A stretch of DNA of 64,000 nucleotides from Dinoroseobacter shibae DFL 12 = DSM 16493 (lineage in GTDB: Bacteria > Pseudomonadota > Alphaproteobacteria > Rhodobacterales > Rhodobacteraceae): assembly GCF_000018145.1 (NCBI RefSeq), contig NC_009952.1:3100001-3164000 (forward strand), read 5' to 3'. The position numbers and the translations under genes were made by a program. The notes beneath the pieces are model-generated. The model saw nothing but the letters and a program-made list of their open reading frames with translations. It was not told the DNA's origin and searched no databases. Position 1 is the first letter of the stretch; each line of letters begins with the position of its first letter. Positions 17,855 to 26,464 of this stretch are shown one piece after another.

Positions 17855-17891
17855 CTCAAGTCTTAAAATATCCCCGCCGGAGGCTCCGGCC
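17855..17891 (-). repeat. Family B (GATATTT) element
   Basis: Read on the minus strand it goes from CCTCCGGCGGGGATATTT into TAAGACTTGAG, the core shared with copies at 24302, 28024, 35527 and 55645. The upstream GGAGCCTCC portion is self-complementary. A family A palindrome follows 35 bases away. Confidence 0.7.
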
Positions 17892-17926
17892 GCAGGACGG
17901 ATCGGCCTAGCGCAGCTGGGCCGAAG

Positions 17927-17946
17927 AAGCGGTTTCCAAACCGCTT
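17927..17946. repeat. Family A palindrome after dnaE
   Basis: Arms AAGCGGTTT and AAACCGCTT separated by CC. It ends 25 bases from the dnaE stop. The arms are identical to those of the copy at 35614, but the outer C/G cap and centre differ. Confidence 0.8.
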
Positions 17947-17971
17947 TGCCCCGGCTGGGCGCGGCACGCCC

Positions 17972-20900
17972 TCACATCTCCTCGACCAGCGCGACACCGG
18001 CGAGGCTCTTGAGCGCGCCCTTGATCTGCGGGTTCACGGGCAGGGCCTCGCCGAGCAGGACGTCGACCTCGCCCGGCAGGTCGGGATCGATCAGGGCCAG
18101 GGTGACCGGGCCGCGGGTACGGATGCTCGGGTCTTCGGCCATCCGGCCCAAAAGCCCCGCGATATTGGGCAGGGCGGCCTCGGCCTCCACGAAGACGCGC
18201 AGGCCCATCATCGCGCCGCGCGCATCGGCCACCGCGTCGTCGATGGGGGCGGCGGACCGGCAGAGCAGCTTCAGCTGATCCGCCTCCAGGGTCGCTTCGA
18301 CCTGCATCACCACGTTCTTGCCGGTCTCGAGGTGATCGCGGACCTTCTCAAGCGTGTCGGAGAACACCGTCACCTCGTAGAGCCCCGTGGGATCCGAGGC
18401 CTGCACGAAGGCGAACCGGTTGCCGCGGGCCGATTTCCGCTCCTGCCGGCCTGCGATGGTGCCCGCGATCTTGGCCACGGCGGCGCCGGTTTCCACCTTG
18501 CGCGCGAGGGCTTCGAGCGTGACGACGCCCTTGCGTTTCAGCGCGCCCATGTAGTCGTCCAGCGGGTGGCCCGAGAGATAGAAGCCGATCGCCTTGTGTT
18601 CCTCGGCCAGCCGCTCGGCGGGCAGCCAGTCGTCGCAGGGCAGGATGCGCGGTTCGGGCAGATCCTCTCCCGCCTCCCCGAAGAGCGAGACCTGGGCCGA
18701 GGCGCGTTGTTCGTGGATCGCGGCCGAGTAGGCCACAAGGCCGTCGAGGCTCTGGAACACGCGGCGGCGGTTCGGGTCGAGCTGGTCGAAGGCCCCGGCA
18801 CGCGCCAGCATTTCCAGCGGGCGCTTGCCGACGCGTTTCAGGTCGACCCGCCGCGCCAGGTCAAAGAGTGTCGCGAAGGGTTTGTCGCCGCGCCCGGTCA
18901 CCACCAGTTCCATCGCGTCGGCTCCGACGTTCTTCAGCGCGCCGAGCCCGTAGACCAGCTTGCCCTCGGCGACGGAGAAGCTCGCGCGCGAGCGGTTCAC
19001 GCAAGGTGGCACGATCTCAAGCCCCAGGCCGCGCCGGACCTCTTCGGCATAGACGGCCAGCTTGTCGGTCAGGTGGATATCGCAGTTCATCACCCCGGCC
19101 ATGAACTCCACCGGGTGGTTCGCCTTCAGCCAGGCGGTCTGGTAGCTGACCACCGCATAGGCTGCCGCGTGGGACTTGTTGAAGCCGTAATTGGCGAACT
19201 TGTCCAGGAGGTGCCAGACCTCCAGCGCCTTGTCCTTGTCGACGCCGTTCTCGGCGGCCCCGGCCAGGAACTTGGGCCGCTCGGCATCCATGGCCTCCTG
19301 GATCTTCTTGCCCATCGCGCGGCGCAGCATGTCCGCGCCGCCCAGGGAATAGCCCGCCATCTCCTGAGCGATCTGCATCACCTGTTCCTGGTATACGATG
19401 ATGCCCTGGGTCTCGTCGAGGATGTGATCCACGGTCGGATGGAGCAGGTCGCGCTCCGACAGGCCGTTCTTGACCTCGCAATACTTGGGGATGTTCTCCA
19501 TCGGGCCGGGTCGATAGAGCGCCACGAGCGCGATGATGTCCTCGATGCAGGTGGGTTTCATCCGGCGCAGGGCGTCCATCATGCCCGTGCTTTCCACCTG
19601 GAACACGGCGACAGTCTTGGCCGAGGCATAAAGTTTGTAGGACGCCTCGTCATCCAGCGGGATCGCGTTGATGTCGTTCTCGGTGCCCGGCGCGGGAGAA
19701 TACAATTCAGTGCCGTCGGCGGCCACATGCAGGTCGCGCCCGGTGGCCCGGATCAGCTTCACCGCGTTCTCGATCACGGTCAGGGTTTTCAGCCCGAGGA
19801 AGTCGAACTTCACCAGCCCCGCCTGTTCCACCCATTTCATGTTGAACTGGGTGGCGGGCATGTCCGACCGCGGATCCTGGTAGAGCGGCACGAGCTTGTC
19901 GAGCGGCCGGTCGCCGATCACCACCCCGGCGGCGTGGGTGGAGGCGTTGCGCAAGAGCCCCTCGACCTGCATGCCGTATTTCAGCAGCCGCTCGACGACC
20001 TCCTCGGCTTTCGCCTCCTCGGCCAGGCGCGGCTCGTCCTTCAGCGCCTTCTCGATCGAGACGGGCTTGACGCCCTCGACCGGGATCATCTTCGACAGCC
20101 GGTCCACCTGCCCGTAGGGCATCTGCAGCACCCGGCCGACGTCGCGCACGGCGGCCTTTGACAGAAGCGCGCCGAAGGTGATGATCTGGCCCACCTTGTC
20201 GCGGCCGTATTTCTCCTGAACGTAGTGGATCACCTCTTCGCGGCGATCCATGCAGAAGTCGATGTCGAAATCGGGCATCGAGATCCGCTCGGGGTTCAGG
20301 AAGCGCTCGAACAGGAGCGAGTAGCGCAGCGGGTCGAGATCGGTGATCGTCAGCGCATAGGCCACAAGGCTGCCCGCGCCGGAGCCGCGCCCGGGCCCCA
20401 CGGGAATGCCGCGATCCTTGGCCCATTTGATGAAGTCGGCCACGATGAGGAAGTAGCCGGGAAACCCCATCCCCTCGATGATGTCGAGCTCGAATTCCAG
20501 CCGCTTTTCATACTCTTCCACCGGGGCCGCGTGGGGGATCACCGCGAGCCGCGCCTTGAGCCCTTCGCGGGACTGGCGGCGCAGTTCCTCGACCTCGTCC
20601 TCGGCGAAGCGTGGCAGGATCGGGTCGCGCTTGAAGGCCTTGAAGGCGCAGCGGCGCGCGATCTCAATGGTATTCTCCAACGCCTCGGGCAGGTCCGCGA
20701 ACAGCGTCGCCATCTCGGTCTGGGACTTGAAGTAATGCTGATCGGTCAGGCGGCGGCGCGGGGCCTGCTGGTCGACATAAGCGCCCTCGGCGATGCAGAT
20801 CAGGGCATCATGGGCCTCGTACATCCCCGGGTCGGGGAAATAGACGTCATTGGTTGCCACCAGCGGCAGGTTCATGTCGTAGGCCAGATCGAGGAACCCC

Positions 20901-21466
20901 GGCTCGGTCTCGGCGCAGAGCGGATCGCCCGGGTGGCGGTGCAACTCCACATAGAGCCGGTCGCCGAAGATCTCGGCCAGGCGCGCCATCAGGGCCTGTG
21001 CCTTGGGCCTTTGGCCTGCCGACAGGAACCGCCCCAACGGGCCGCGCGGCCCGCCCGTCAGGCAGATCAGGTCGCTGCCATTGGCGGCGAGTTCCTCCAC
21101 CGTGATTTGGGGCAGCTGGCCGCCCTTGTCCACATAAAGACAGGTGTTGAGCGCCATGAGGTTTTCATAGCCCGCCTCGGTCTGGGCCAGCAGGACAACG
21201 GGCGCAGGCGCGCGCGGACGCTCGCCCGGGGCGGCCGGGTCGAACGCGACATCCACCTGGCAGCCGATGATCGGCTGGATGCCGGCCTTGGACAGAGCCT
21301 CCGACGCCTCCAGGGCGGCGAACATGTTGTTGGTGTCGGTGATCGCAATCGCGGGCATCTCGGCCGCGGCGACGAGATCGGGCAGCTTTTTCAGCCGCAT
21401 GGCCCCTTCGAGTAGGGAGTATTCGGTGTGCAGGCGGAGATGGATGAATCGGGGGGGCTGGGTCAT
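17972..21466 (-). CDS. dnaE: DNA polymerase III alpha subunit
   Basis: The 1164-residue replicative polymerase, DnaE1 type. The PHP domain opens with HLRLHTEYSLLEGA (residues 8-21). The palm has GPGRGSGAGSLVAYAL and PDFDIDFC with the catalytic Asp pair near residue 405. VYQEQVMQIAQ and RRAMGKK follow, then a helix-hairpin-helix and an OB domain (about residues 1000-1080). It lacks the built-in exonuclease of PolC. It stands alone, convergent with slyX and divergent from xdhA, with a highly structured 226-base region after its stop. Confidence 0.96.
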   Translation of the reverse strand: MTQPPRFIHLRLHTEYSLLEGAMRLKKLPDLVAAAEMPAIAITDTNNMFAALEASEALSKAGIQPIIGCQVDVAFDPAAPGERPRAPAPVVLLAQTEAGYENLMALNTCLYVDKGGQLPQITVEELAANGSDLICLTGGPRGPLGRFLSAGQRPKAQALMARLAEIFGDRLYVELHRHPGDPLCAETEPGFLDLAYDMNLPLVATNDVYFPDPGMYEAHDALICIAEGAYVDQQAPRRRLTDQHYFKSQTEMATLFADLPEALENTIEIARRCAFKAFKRDPILPRFAEDEVEELRRQSREGLKARLAVIPHAAPVEEYEKRLEFELDIIEGMGFPGYFLIVADFIKWAKDRGIPVGPGRGSGAGSLVAYALTITDLDPLRYSLLFERFLNPERISMPDFDIDFCMDRREEVIHYVQEKYGRDKVGQIITFGALLSKAAVRDVGRVLQMPYGQVDRLSKMIPVEGVKPVSIEKALKDEPRLAEEAKAEEVVERLLKYGMQVEGLLRNASTHAAGVVIGDRPLDKLVPLYQDPRSDMPATQFNMKWVEQAGLVKFDFLGLKTLTVIENAVKLIRATGRDLHVAADGTELYSPAPGTENDINAIPLDDEASYKLYASAKTVAVFQVESTGMMDALRRMKPTCIEDIIALVALYRPGPMENIPKYCEVKNGLSERDLLHPTVDHILDETQGIIVYQEQVMQIAQEMAGYSLGGADMLRRAMGKKIQEAMDAERPKFLAGAAENGVDKDKALEVWHLLDKFANYGFNKSHAAAYAVVSYQTAWLKANHPVEFMAGVMNCDIHLTDKLAVYAEEVRRGLGLEIVPPCVNRSRASFSVAEGKLVYGLGALKNVGADAMELVVTGRGDKPFATLFDLARRVDLKRVGKRPLEMLARAGAFDQLDPNRRRVFQSLDGLVAYSAAIHEQRASAQVSLFGEAGEDLPEPRILPCDDWLPAERLAEEHKAIGFYLSGHPLDDYMGALKRKGVVTLEALARKVETGAAVAKIAGTIAGRQERKSARGNRFAFVQASDPTGLYEVTVFSDTLEKVRDHLETGKNVVMQVEATLEADQLKLLCRSAAPIDDAVADARGAMMGLRVFVEAEAALPNIAGLLGRMAEDPSIRTRGPVTLALIDPDLPGEVDVLLGEALPVNPQIKGALKSLAGVALVEEM

Positions 21467-21591
21467 GCCGCGACCCTAGCGCGACATCTGGTGGCCCGCC
21501 AAGAGCCTGCCGCGAGATATGCGCGTCGGCAGGGGTCATTCCAACCTGGGCCCAGAGGGCTGCCGGAGGTCTGGGCGGGCCTTCCGCCTGC

Positions 21592-21617
21592 AAACCCACT
21601 TGCCAAACTGGGTTTTT
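21592..21617 (+). terminator. Hairpin with T-run between dnaE and xdhA
   Basis: AAACCCA (21592-21598) pairs with TGGGTTT (21609-21615) across a ten-base loop and is followed by more T residues. It resembles a plus-strand terminator, yet no plus-strand gene lies upstream, so it would stop antisense transcription or act as a leader hairpin of the xdh operon. The rest of the 245-base gap shows no clear promoter. Confidence 0.35.
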
Positions 21618-21711
21618 CCCGCTTTCCTCGGGTGCATTCACGGCCCGGTCTACGCCGCATCGACCGGGCACGACAGAGACCCAACCTGGTAACGCGGCGG
21701 GCAATATATTC

Positions 21712-23163
21712 ATGGAGACCACGTTTCTTCTGAACGGAGAGACCGTGCGCGTGGCAGACGAGGCGCCCACGCGCACCTTGCTGGACTGGCTGCGCGAACG
21801 GCGCGGGCTGACCGGCACCAAGGAAGGCTGCAACGAGGGCGATTGCGGGGCCTGTACGGTGATCGTGAGCGATGCGGACGGTCCGCGGACCCTGAATGCC
21901 TGCATCCTGTTCCTGCCGCAACTGCAGGGCAAGGCGGTGCGCACGGTCGAGGGGATCAGCGGCCCGGATGGCAGCCTGCACCCGGTGCAGGCGGCGATGG
22001 TGGCCCATCACGGCTCCCAATGCGGGTTCTGCACCCCTGGCTTCATCGCGGCAATGGCCTGCGCCCACACGAGGGGGGAAACGGATCACGCCGACCAGCT
22101 GGCGGGCAACCTTTGCCGCTGCACCGGATACGCCCCGATCCTGCGCGCCGCCGAAGCCGCCGCCGAAGCCCCGGTGCCGGACTGGATGGCCGAGCCTGCC
22201 TTGCCGCATATCCAGGAGGACACAAGCTTTACCGCGGTCCGGGAGGACACAAGCTTAAACGCGGTCCGGGAGGACACGACAGCGGGCGCGGAGGCGGGCG
22301 TGGATGCGCTCTGGGCGCAGCCGCGCTCCTCCGACGCGCTCGCCGCATGGTATGCCGAACATCCCGACGCCACCCTCGTGGCCGGGGCGACGGATGTGGG
22401 GCTGTGGGTCACGAAACAGCTGCGCGAGCTCGCCCCGATTGCCTTCCTGAACCGCTGCGACGACCTCAAGACGATCGAGACCACGGACACCCACTGGCGG
22501 CTCGGGGCCATGGTCACGATTTCCGCGCTGCTGGAAACCGTCCGAGCGGAGCACCCGAGCTTTGCCGAGATGCTGCGCCGCTACGGCTCGGTGCAGGTGC
22601 GCAACGCCGCGACCCTGGGCGGCAATATCGCCAACGGCTCGCCCATCGGGGACAGCCCGCCGCCGCTCATCGCGCTCGGCGCCACCCTGCACCTGCGCAA
22701 GGGCGACAGCCGCCGCGAGATGCCGCTCGAAGACTTCTTCCTTGCCTATGGCAACCAGGACCGCGCCCCCGGCGAATTCGTCGAGGCGATTACCATCCCG
22801 CGCGGCCACGACGGCTTGCGGGTCTACAAGCTGTCGAAACGAATGGACCAGGATATCTCCGCCGTCTGCGGCGCGTTCAACATCACCCTGGCCGAAGGCC
22901 GGGTGACCGGGGCGCGCATCGCGTTCGGCGGCATGGCGGGCACGCCCCACCGGGCCAAGGCTGTTGAAACAGCCTTGATCTCCGCCCCCTGGTCGCTGGA
23001 GACCGTCACCGCCGCCGCCGAGTGGATGGGCGACGACTACGCGCCGATGTCGGATATGCGTGCCTCGGCGGCCTATCGGCTCCGGACGGCGCAGAACATG
23101 CTGGTCCGCTATTTCCACGAGACCGAAGGCACCCGAACCGACCTGCGGGAGGTGGCGTCATGA
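21712..23163 (+). CDS. xdhA: Xanthine dehydrogenase small subunit (FeS/FAD)
   Basis: The 483-residue electron-transfer subunit of the molybdenum hydroxylase that oxidises hypoxanthine and xanthine to urate. Residues 1-80 hold the plant-type 2Fe-2S domain (CNEGDCGACTV), the next domain the second cluster (CGFCTPGFI, CRCTGY), and from about residue 190 the FAD domain (ATLGGNIANGSPIGD). The linker between them, residues 169-189, carries a 27-base tandem duplication (EDTSxxAVR repeated), and residues 415-422 are encoded by a palindrome. The stop overlaps the xdhB start as ATGA. Confidence 0.95.
   Translation: METTFLLNGETVRVADEAPTRTLLDWLRERRGLTGTKEGCNEGDCGACTVIVSDADGPRTLNACILFLPQLQGKAVRTVEGISGPDGSLHPVQAAMVAHHGSQCGFCTPGFIAAMACAHTRGETDHADQLAGNLCRCTGYAPILRAAEAAAEAPVPDWMAEPALPHIQEDTSFTAVREDTSLNAVREDTTAGAEAGVDALWAQPRSSDALAAWYAEHPDATLVAGATDVGLWVTKQLRELAPIAFLNRCDDLKTIETTDTHWRLGAMVTISALLETVRAEHPSFAEMLRRYGSVQVRNAATLGGNIANGSPIGDSPPPLIALGATLHLRKGDSRREMPLEDFFLAYGNQDRAPGEFVEAITIPRGHDGLRVYKLSKRMDQDISAVCGAFNITLAEGRVTGARIAFGGMAGTPHRAKAVETALISAPWSLETVTAAAEWMGDDYAPMSDMRASAAYRLRTAQNMLVRYFHETEGTRTDLREVAS
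22216..22277 (+). repeat. 27-base tandem repeat in the xdhA linker
   Basis: Two full units (22216-22242, 22243-22269) and an eight-base partial unit. The units differ only around the AAGCTT core. The unit is a multiple of three, so the frame is kept and the linker gains nine residues per copy. Confidence 0.9.
22956..22977. repeat. Family A palindrome inside xdhA
   Basis: Arms CAAGGCTGTT and AACAGCCTTG flank a GA centre. It lies within the coding sequence and encodes KAVETAL of the C-terminal FAD-domain region. Homologs carry similar residues there, so it may be an adapted coding stretch rather than an insertion. Confidence 0.75.
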
Positions 23164-25505
23164 GCGTCGCCAAACCCCTGCCCCATGATGCCGCCGCGCT
23201 CCATGTCACCGGGGCGGCGCGCTATGTCGACGACATTCCCACCCCCGCCAATGCGCTGCACCTGGCCTTCGGGCTGAGCGAGATTGCCCATGGGGAGATC
23301 ACCGCGATCGATCTCTCGGAGGTGCGCGCCGCCCCGGGCGTGGTCGCGGTTCTGACCGCCGATGACCTGCCGCATCACAACGACGTCTCCCCCTCGCCCC
23401 TGCCGGAGCCGATGCTGGCCACGGGCCAGGTGCATTACGTTGGCCAGCCCATTTTCCTGGTGGCCGCCGAGAGCCATCTTGCCGCGCGCAAGGCGGTGCG
23501 CCGGGCGAAGATCGTCTATGCGGAAAAACCGGCGCTTCTGAGCATCGACGACGCGCTTGCGGCCGGGGCGATCTTCGAGGACGCCCCGCGCCATTACACC
23601 AAGGGCGATGCGGACGCCGCGCTCGCCGCGGCCCCGAAGGTGATCGAAGGGCGGATCGAGATCGGCGGGCAGGAGCATTTCTACCTCGAAGGGCAGGCCG
23701 CACTCGCCCTGCCGCAGGAAGGCGGCGACATGGTCGTGCATTCCTCGTCCCAGCACCCGACCGAGATCCAGCACAAGGTGGCCGAGGCCCTGGGCGTGCC
23801 CATGAACGCCGTCCGGGTGGAGGTGCGCCGCATGGGCGGCGGGTTCGGCGGCAAGGAAAGCCAGGGCAATGCGCTGGCCTGCGCCAGCGCGGTGGTTGCG
23901 GCCCTGACCGGACGGCCCGCCAAGATGCGCTATGACCGCGATGACGACATGGTCATCACCGGCAAGCGCCACGATTTCCGCATCGACTACAAGGTCGGCA
24001 TCGACGAAGAGGGGCGCATCCTCGGGCTCGCCTTCGAGCAATACTGCCGCTGCGGCTGGTCGCTCGACCTCAGCCTGCCCGTGGCGGACCGGGCGATGCT
24101 GCATGCGGATAATGCCTATCATCTGGAGCATGTCTCGATCCGCTCCCACCGGCTGCGCACGAACACCCAGTCCAACACCGCCTTTCGCGGCTTCGGCGGT
24201 CCGCAGGGCATGGTCGGGATCGAGCGGGTGCTCGATCACGTGGCCTTCGCGGTCGGGCGCGATCCGCTCGAAGTGCGGCGCCTGAATTACTATGCCGAAG
24301 CGGGGGGCTGTCTGCCCCCCACACCCCCCGAGGATATTTCCGGACCTGAGAAGGCAGAGGCTCCGCCGGTTCAGACCACGCCCTATCACATGGAGGTGGA
24401 GGATTTCATCCTGCACGGGCTGACGGATCGGCTGGCCGAGACAGCGGATTACGGAGTGCGCCGGGCCGAGATCCGGGCGTGGAATTCCGAAAGCCCGATC
24501 CTCAAGCGCGGGATCGCGCTGACGCCGGTGAAGTTCGGTATCTCTTTCACGCTGACCCATCTCAACCAGGCGGGGGCCCTGGTGCATGTGTATACCGATG
24601 GCTCGATCCACATGAACCATGGCGGCACCGAGATGGGGCAAGGCCTGTTCCAGAAGGTCGCACAGGTGGCCGCGGCCCGGTTCGGGGTCGATATCGGCGC
24701 GGTGAAGATCACGGCCACGGATACGGGCAAGGTGCCCAACACCTCCGCCACCGCGGCCTCGTCGGGCTCGGACCTGAACGGCATGGCGGTGCAGGCGGCC
24801 TGCGACACGATCCGCGACCGGATCGCGGCCTTCCTCGCCGAGGAGCATCAGGCCGATCCGGCCACGGTGCGCTTCGCGGATGGTCTCGTCCATGTGGGCG
24901 GCGCGACCTACGGCTTCGCCGAGGCGGTGCAGAAAGCCTACATGGCCCGGATCAGCCTGTCGGCCACGGGGTTCTACAAGACGCCCAAGATCGTCTGGGA
25001 CCGGATCAAGGGCACCGGGCGGCCGTTTTTCTACTTCGCCTATGGCGCGGCAGTAACCGAGGTGGTGGTGGATACGCTGACCGGCGAGAACCGCATCCTG
25101 CGCACCGATATCCTGCATGATTGCGGCGCCTCCCTGAACCCCGCGCTCGATATCGGGCAGATCGAGGGCGGTTATGTGCAGGGCGCGGGCTGGCTGACCA
25201 CGGAGGAACTGGTCTGGGACGATCGGGGCCGGCTGCGCACCCATGCGCCCGCCACCTACAAGATCCCCGCGACCGGGGACACGCCGCCGGTATTCAACGT
25301 GGCGCTGTGGGAGGGAGAGAACCGCGAAGAGACCGTGTACCGCTCCAAGGCCGTGGGGGAGCCGCCGCTGATGCTGGGCATCTCGGCGCTCATGGCGCTG
25401 TCGGACGCGGTGGCCGCCTGCGGCGACGGGACGGTCTATCCCGCGCTGGATGCGCCCGCCACGCCGGAGCGGTTGCTCTGGGCGATCGAGCGGGTGCGGG
25501 CATGA
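23160..25505 (+). CDS. xdhB: Xanthine dehydrogenase large subunit (Mo)
   Basis: The 781-residue molybdopterin-binding catalytic subunit. Cofactor motifs are present in order: GGGFGGKESQ, FRGFGGPQG, GTEMGQGLFQK and the catalytic Glu in GEPPLMLG near residue 740. The ATG at 23160 overlaps the xdhA stop. Residues about 381-401 (bases 24302-24365) look foreign: GGCLPPTPPEDISGPEKAE is encoded by a G6C/GC6 hairpin plus a GATATTT core that recurs in noncoding DNA elsewhere in the window. The insert lies in a variable loop before the conserved QTTPYHMEVED, so activity is probably kept. Confidence 0.95.
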   Translation: MSVAKPLPHDAAALHVTGAARYVDDIPTPANALHLAFGLSEIAHGEITAIDLSEVRAAPGVVAVLTADDLPHHNDVSPSPLPEPMLATGQVHYVGQPIFLVAAESHLAARKAVRRAKIVYAEKPALLSIDDALAAGAIFEDAPRHYTKGDADAALAAAPKVIEGRIEIGGQEHFYLEGQAALALPQEGGDMVVHSSSQHPTEIQHKVAEALGVPMNAVRVEVRRMGGGFGGKESQGNALACASAVVAALTGRPAKMRYDRDDDMVITGKRHDFRIDYKVGIDEEGRILGLAFEQYCRCGWSLDLSLPVADRAMLHADNAYHLEHVSIRSHRLRTNTQSNTAFRGFGGPQGMVGIERVLDHVAFAVGRDPLEVRRLNYYAEAGGCLPPTPPEDISGPEKAEAPPVQTTPYHMEVEDFILHGLTDRLAETADYGVRRAEIRAWNSESPILKRGIALTPVKFGISFTLTHLNQAGALVHVYTDGSIHMNHGGTEMGQGLFQKVAQVAAARFGVDIGAVKITATDTGKVPNTSATAASSGSDLNGMAVQAACDTIRDRIAAFLAEEHQADPATVRFADGLVHVGGATYGFAEAVQKAYMARISLSATGFYKTPKIVWDRIKGTGRPFFYFAYGAAVTEVVVDTLTGENRILRTDILHDCGASLNPALDIGQIEGGYVQGAGWLTTEELVWDDRGRLRTHAPATYKIPATGDTPPVFNVALWEGENREETVYRSKAVGEPPLMLGISALMALSDAVAACGDGTVYPALDAPATPERLLWAIERVRA
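24302..24360 (+). repeat. Family B element inserted in frame in xdhB
   Basis: A perfect hairpin GGGGGGC (24302-24308) / GCCCCCC (24314-24320), then CCCCCCGAGGATATTT and CCGGACCTGAGAAGG. The GATATTT half aligns with noncoding family B copies. The reading frame stays open through it. Confidence 0.8.
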
Positions 25506-26464
25506 GCTTGGACGCGGACGCCCTGCGCGCCGCGGTGGCCGCCCATGGCGCGGTCGCCCGGGTGGTGGTCGCAGGCATCAAGGGTTCGGTCCCGCGCGAG
25601 GTGGGGGCGGCGATGCTGGTCTGGGAGGGCGGGCAATCCGGCACCATCGGTGGCGGCGCGCTCGAATTCGAGGCCGCGGCCCGCGCCCGGATAGTGCTGC
25701 GCGACGGCACCGACCGGCTGGACCACGCGCCGCTCGGCCCGGGGCTGGGCCAATGCTGCGGCGGGGCGGTGACCTTGCTGACCGAGCGCTTCGATGCGGC
25801 CCGGCTGGATCATATGGAGGGCGCGATCTTCGCCCGCCCCGCCCCCGGTGGCCCGGCGCAGATGCCGCTCAGCGTCCGCAAGGCGCTGCGCACTGCCCGA
25901 GGCGAGGGGCATGCCGCGTCGCTGACCCTGCGCGCAGGCTGGGTGCTGGAGCCAATGGCGCGCGCCACACGGCCGCTCTGGATCTACGGGGCCGGACATG
26001 TGGGCCGGGCCCTGGTACACACGCTCGCCCCCCTGCCGGATTTCGCGATCACATGGGTGGATACCGGGCCGGAGCGTTTCCCAGAGGCCCTGCCCGCGGG
26101 TGTCACGGTCCTGCCAGCCGCTGACCCGGCACTGGCGGCGGGGCGCGCGTCCGAGGACGCGGTGCACCTGATCCTGACCTATTCCCATGCGCTCGATCTC
26201 GCCCTGTGCCATGCGCTGCTGTCCCGGCCCGCGGCGGGGATCGGGTTGATCGGGTCGGCGACGAAATGGGCGCGGTTCCGGTCGCGGCTGCGCCAGCTGG
26301 GCCATGCGGATGCCCAAATTTCGCGCATCACCTGCCCGATTGGCGACCCGGCCTTGGGCAAACACCCACAAGCCATTGCGGTGGGCGTGGCTTCCAGCCT
26401 ACTTTCCGGGCAGATGATGCAATCCTCCGCATACCCTGCGTCCGCTGAGGCCGCTGCCCGATGA
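25502..26464 (+). CDS. xdhC: Xanthine dehydrogenase accessory protein
   Basis: A 320-residue chaperone that binds the molybdenum cofactor, protects its sulfurated form and inserts it into XdhB. The N-terminal XdhC/CoxI domain carries VAGIKGSVPREVGAAMLV and GTIGGGALEFEA, with the conserved GQCCGGAV cysteines near residue 80. The C-terminal Rossmann domain has IYGAGHVGRALVH (about residues 160-172) and IGLIGSATKW. The start overlaps the xdhB stop (ATGA) and the stop overlaps the transporter ATPase start, tying all five genes to one message. Confidence 0.93.
   Translation: MSLDADALRAAVAAHGAVARVVVAGIKGSVPREVGAAMLVWEGGQSGTIGGGALEFEAAARARIVLRDGTDRLDHAPLGPGLGQCCGGAVTLLTERFDAARLDHMEGAIFARPAPGGPAQMPLSVRKALRTARGEGHAASLTLRAGWVLEPMARATRPLWIYGAGHVGRALVHTLAPLPDFAITWVDTGPERFPEALPAGVTVLPAADPALAAGRASEDAVHLILTYSHALDLALCHALLSRPAAGIGLIGSATKWARFRSRLRQLGHADAQISRITCPIGDPALGKHPQAIAVGVASSLLSGQMMQSSAYPASAEAAAR

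Noticed and set aside
22216-22277. CRISPR-like repeat
   Set aside because: Only two full direct units, no spacers, inside an open reading frame.
25671-25682. CTCGAATTCGAG palindrome in xdhC
   Set aside because: Twelve bases only, lacks CAAG/CTTG caps, and fits ordinary codons for the conserved LEFEA segment.
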